A DNA stretch of 64,000 bases from Rhodopseudomonas julia. Lineage in GTDB: Bacteria; Pseudomonadota; Alphaproteobacteria; Rhizobiales; Afifellaceae. The translations under genes and the position numbers were made by a program. The notes under the pieces are model-generated. The model was not told the origin of the DNA. It did not search any database and worked only from the letters and a program-made list of their open reading frames with translations. Shown here in pieces: positions 61,584 through 64,000 of the stretch (its first letter is position 1; every line of letters begins with the position of its first letter). The stretch lies in assembly GCF_030813515.1 (NCBI RefSeq), contig NZ_JAUSUK010000001.1, forward strand, positions 310,001 to 374,000, in the 5' to 3' direction.

Positions 61584-63920
61584 ATGGCGCGGGCTCATCA
61601 AGCCATCGCGTCCGCGTTCAGGCGTCTGCCCAATGTGAGACGTCTCGACCGGCAAGCGCTGGCGGGCCATGCGCGCCTCTTCATCCACCCTGCCTATGCG
61701 CGGCTGGTGCGGGCGGAGCCGCTGATCCGCCGCCTCATCCCATTCCTCATCGTCCTCTTCATCGTCACGCTCGGAATGATGCGGATCGTGGTGTTGAGCG
61801 ATGCGCGCGGCGATATCGAGAACAAAGCCAAGCTGACGCTCGGCCTGCTCGCAAGCTCGATCGCCACCAATCTCGAAGAAATGCGCGGGCAGATGCCCGC
61901 AACGGCGATGTCGGAGACCTATCACGGCATCCTGGCGAACGCTCTGCCGCCGGGCGCGGAGGATTCCGGGCGCGTCACCGTACTTGCCGACCCTCTCGGC
62001 AAGATCGTCGCGGTGGATCCCTATGCGGTCGAACTCGTCGGCCGCTCGCTCGACGACCTTCTCGGCGCCGGCCAGCCACTCACCACGCTCGGCGAGCGTG
62101 CGGGCGTTCTTTCCATCCGCCTGCCGGATGGAAGCGACGTGCTTGCAACCGTCCATCATATCGGCGAGGCGACCGGCTCCGTCGCCATCTACCAGCCGCT
62201 CTCCGCCGTTTTCGCCAATTGGCGCAGCCGGGTCTCCCGCGAGGCCACCGTCTTCGTCGGCACCTCGATCATCCTGTCGATCCTCGGCTTCGCCTATCAG
62301 GCGCAGACGACGCGCGCGGAAGAGGCCGACTATATCTACAGCGAAACGCAGAACCGCGTGCATATGGCGCTGATGCGCGGCCGGTCGGGGCTGTGGGACT
62401 GGGATCTGTCGCGCGGGGCGATCTTCTGGTCGCCTTCGATGTACGACATCGTCGGACTTCCCGCGATCAACAACCTCCTTTCCGCCGGAGAAGTGTCGTC
62501 GCGCATTCATCCCGAAGACGGCGACCTCATCGAAATGGCGAACGCCCTCATCCAGGCCGAGGGCGCGCAGATCGACCGCGAATTCCGCATGCGCCACGAA
62601 TCCGGTCGCTGGATCTGGGTCCGCGTGCGCGGCGAAGTGGTGCGCGATGCCGATGGCCCGCATTGGATCGGCATCGCCGTCGACGTAACGGAATCGAAGC
62701 TCGCCGCAGAAGCCTCCCGCACCGCCGACCTCCGCCTGCACGATGCGGTGGAGGCGATTTCGGAAGCTTTCGTCTTGTGGGATGCTTCCAACCGCCTCGT
62801 CCTGTGCAATTCCAAGTACCAGGAGCTCTACCAGCTCCCGGACAATCTGGTGCGGCCCGGCACCGCTTATGCCGATGTCGTGGCAAGCGGACGGCGGCCG
62901 CAATTTGCAAGCCTCCTGCCCGCCGCCGAAAGCCCGCAGCTCGGCGGCCGCTCCGTGGAGGCGCGCATCGAGGACGGGCGCTGGCTGCAGATCAACGAGC
63001 GACGCACCAAGGATGGCGGCTTCGTCTCTGTCGGCACCGACATCACCGCCTTGAAGCAGCATGAAGCGCAACTTCTGGAAAACGAGCGCAAACTGACGGC
63101 CACCGTCGCCGATCTCCGGGGCTCGCGCCAGCAGCTCGAGAAGCAGGCGCAGCAGCTCGTCGAGCTCGCCGAAAAATACGCCCTGGAGAAGGAGCACGCC
63201 GAGGAGCTCTCCCGCGTGAAGTCGGAATTCATGGCCAATGTCAGCCACGAGCTCAGAACGCCGCTCAACGCCATCATCGGCTTTTCCGAAATGATGCAAT
63301 CGGGCGCCTTTGGTCCGCTCGGCAACGAGAAATACGAAGAGTATTGCGCCGATATCCGCGATTCCGGCGGCTATCTTCTCAGCGTCATCTCCGACATTCT
63401 CGACATGGCGCGCCTGGAATCGGGACGCATCTCGCTTGATCCGAGCGAGGTCGATCTGTTCGAACTCGCCGAAGAGGTCGTCGCAAGCCTCAGCAAGGAA
63501 GCCGCCGAAAGCAACATCGACATCCGCCTGGACGTGGAGAAGGACTTCCGGCTCGATGCCGACCGTAAGGCTTTGCGTCAGGCCCTGCTCGCCGTCGTGT
63601 CCAACGGCGTGAAATTCACTCCCACCGACGGCAAAGTGAAGATCAGCGCCCGCAGGCGCGGCGGCGAAGCGCTGATTGCGGTGGAAGACACCGGCATCGG
63701 CATTCCCAAAAAGGCTCTCGAGCGGCTCGGCCGGCCCTTCGAACAGGTGGCCCGCCAGATGACGCGCGACCACAAGGGTTCAGGTCTCGGCCTCGCCATC
63801 ACCCAGTCGATCGTGCAGTTGCACGGCGGCGCGATGCGCATCGATTCCTCCGAGGGCGTCGGCACCCGCGTCACGCTTTCTCTGCCGCTGCACCAGCAGC
63901 AGACCGCCAACGCCGCCTGA
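61584..63920 (+). CDS. PAS-domain sensor histidine kinase (PleC-like)
   Basis: 778 residues, membrane bound. Two transmembrane helices (about 48-68 and 221-239) enclose a periplasmic domain; then a PAS-3 type domain (about 260-380), a second PAS (about 385-490), a coiled coil (about 490-545), HisKA with phospho-acceptor His in ANVSHELRTPLNAIIGFSEM (about 557) and HATPase_c with VSNGVKFTPTDG, VEDTGIGIPKKAL and HKGSGLGLAI. The layout and the HisKA wording (SEMMQSGAFGPLGNEKYEEY) are those of the DivJ/PleC cell-cycle kinases of alphaproteobacteria. Start ATG 61584 is fixed by GGAGG. PleC identity is inferred. Confidence 0.88.
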   Translation: MARAHQAIASAFRRLPNVRRLDRQALAGHARLFIHPAYARLVRAEPLIRRLIPFLIVLFIVTLGMMRIVVLSDARGDIENKAKLTLGLLASSIATNLEEMRGQMPATAMSETYHGILANALPPGAEDSGRVTVLADPLGKIVAVDPYAVELVGRSLDDLLGAGQPLTTLGERAGVLSIRLPDGSDVLATVHHIGEATGSVAIYQPLSAVFANWRSRVSREATVFVGTSIILSILGFAYQAQTTRAEEADYIYSETQNRVHMALMRGRSGLWDWDLSRGAIFWSPSMYDIVGLPAINNLLSAGEVSSRIHPEDGDLIEMANALIQAEGAQIDREFRMRHESGRWIWVRVRGEVVRDADGPHWIGIAVDVTESKLAAEASRTADLRLHDAVEAISEAFVLWDASNRLVLCNSKYQELYQLPDNLVRPGTAYADVVASGRRPQFASLLPAAESPQLGGRSVEARIEDGRWLQINERRTKDGGFVSVGTDITALKQHEAQLLENERKLTATVADLRGSRQQLEKQAQQLVELAEKYALEKEHAEELSRVKSEFMANVSHELRTPLNAIIGFSEMMQSGAFGPLGNEKYEEYCADIRDSGGYLLSVISDILDMARLESGRISLDPSEVDLFELAEEVVASLSKEAAESNIDIRLDVEKDFRLDADRKALRQALLAVVSNGVKFTPTDGKVKISARRRGGEALIAVEDTGIGIPKKALERLGRPFEQVARQMTRDHKGSGLGLAITQSIVQLHGGAMRIDSSEGVGTRVTLSLPLHQQQTANAA

Positions 63921-64000
63921 GACAAAAAGGCGCCCGCCAGCCCGCGACGTTCCGCCCGCCGATCAAGGCTTAATCCTGCGGCCGCGATCCTTATATGCAA

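Noticed and set aside
61578-63773. 731-codon minus-strand frame opposite the histidine kinase
   Set aside because: Shadow of the kinase gene, no recognisable domain, and the plus-strand protein is clearly real.

Overview
The window looks like the chromosome of a high-GC, aerobic alphaproteobacterium, most likely of the order Hyphomicrobiales (Rhizobiales). The evidence is the cytochrome c oxidase locus (ialB, ctaC, ctaD, ctaB, a CoxF-type mini gene, ctaG, ctaE, DUF983, surf1, then ispH, thrB, rnhA), DUF992, DUF1194, MAPEG and IalB family genes, a PleC-like kinase, and a glycine betaine/sarcosine degradation gene set. Genus cannot be read from this. No phage, IS element, CRISPR array, rRNA or tRNA gene was recognised.

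Layout. 1-4.6 kb: start of an exported protein cut by the left edge, a YitT membrane protein, RNase T2, DUF992 protein, a homocysteine/betaine S-methyltransferase and IalB. 4.9-14 kb: the cytochrome aa3 oxidase operon with its heme and copper assembly factors, followed by ispH, thrB and rnhA. 14-18.7 kb: corA, an MFS transporter remnant, MAPEG, DUF4345, a 4Fe-4S protein, a GST and an XRE regulator with a clear operator. 18.7-26.5 kb: a corrinoid-dependent methyl transfer locus (MttB-family methyltransferase, corrinoid protein, DUF1638, PF13769 protein, methyltetrahydrofolate:corrinoid methyltransferase, RACE-type reactivase). It contains or abuts an entericidin and two antitoxin genes with no toxin beside them. 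27-33 kb: a SAM methyltransferase and soxBDAG (heterotetrameric sarcosine oxidase). 33-39 kb: marR-emrA-emrB efflux operon, a TPR sulfotransferase and a TetR regulator. 39-48 kb: SDR, fhs, a GlxA/AraC regulator, DUF1194, HAD phosphatase, chorismate mutase and a dimethylglycine/sarcosine dehydrogenase. 48-50 kb: a second-type cis-prenyltransferase with a winged-helix regulator and a membrane protein, tied together by two copies of one palindrome. 50-64 kb: HU-like protein, envelope proteins, hydrolases, folD, DUF1328, NUDIX, pepN and a PleC-like sensor kinase.

How it fits together. Many genes serve one-carbon metabolism of methylated amines. MttB would demethylate a quaternary amine (glycine betaine is the best guess) onto the corrinoid protein. 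The methyl group can pass to tetrahydrofolate through the MtgA-like enzyme, or possibly to homocysteine through the Bmt-like enzyme. Dimethylglycine and sarcosine are oxidised by the dehydrogenase and SoxBDAG to 5,10-methylene-THF. FolD and Fhs then take C1 units to formate or to biosynthesis. The GlxA-type regulator next to fhs is a plausible sensor.

The most striking observation is that four separately encoded methyl-transfer proteins (Bmt, MttB, MtgA, RACE) carry Arg/Gly-rich terminal tails. The MttB and MtgA tails share the pattern GGxEARRA(K)RSGS, and the corrinoid protein begins with a strongly acidic segment. This suggests a tail-mediated multi-enzyme assembly, perhaps including a split methionine synthase.
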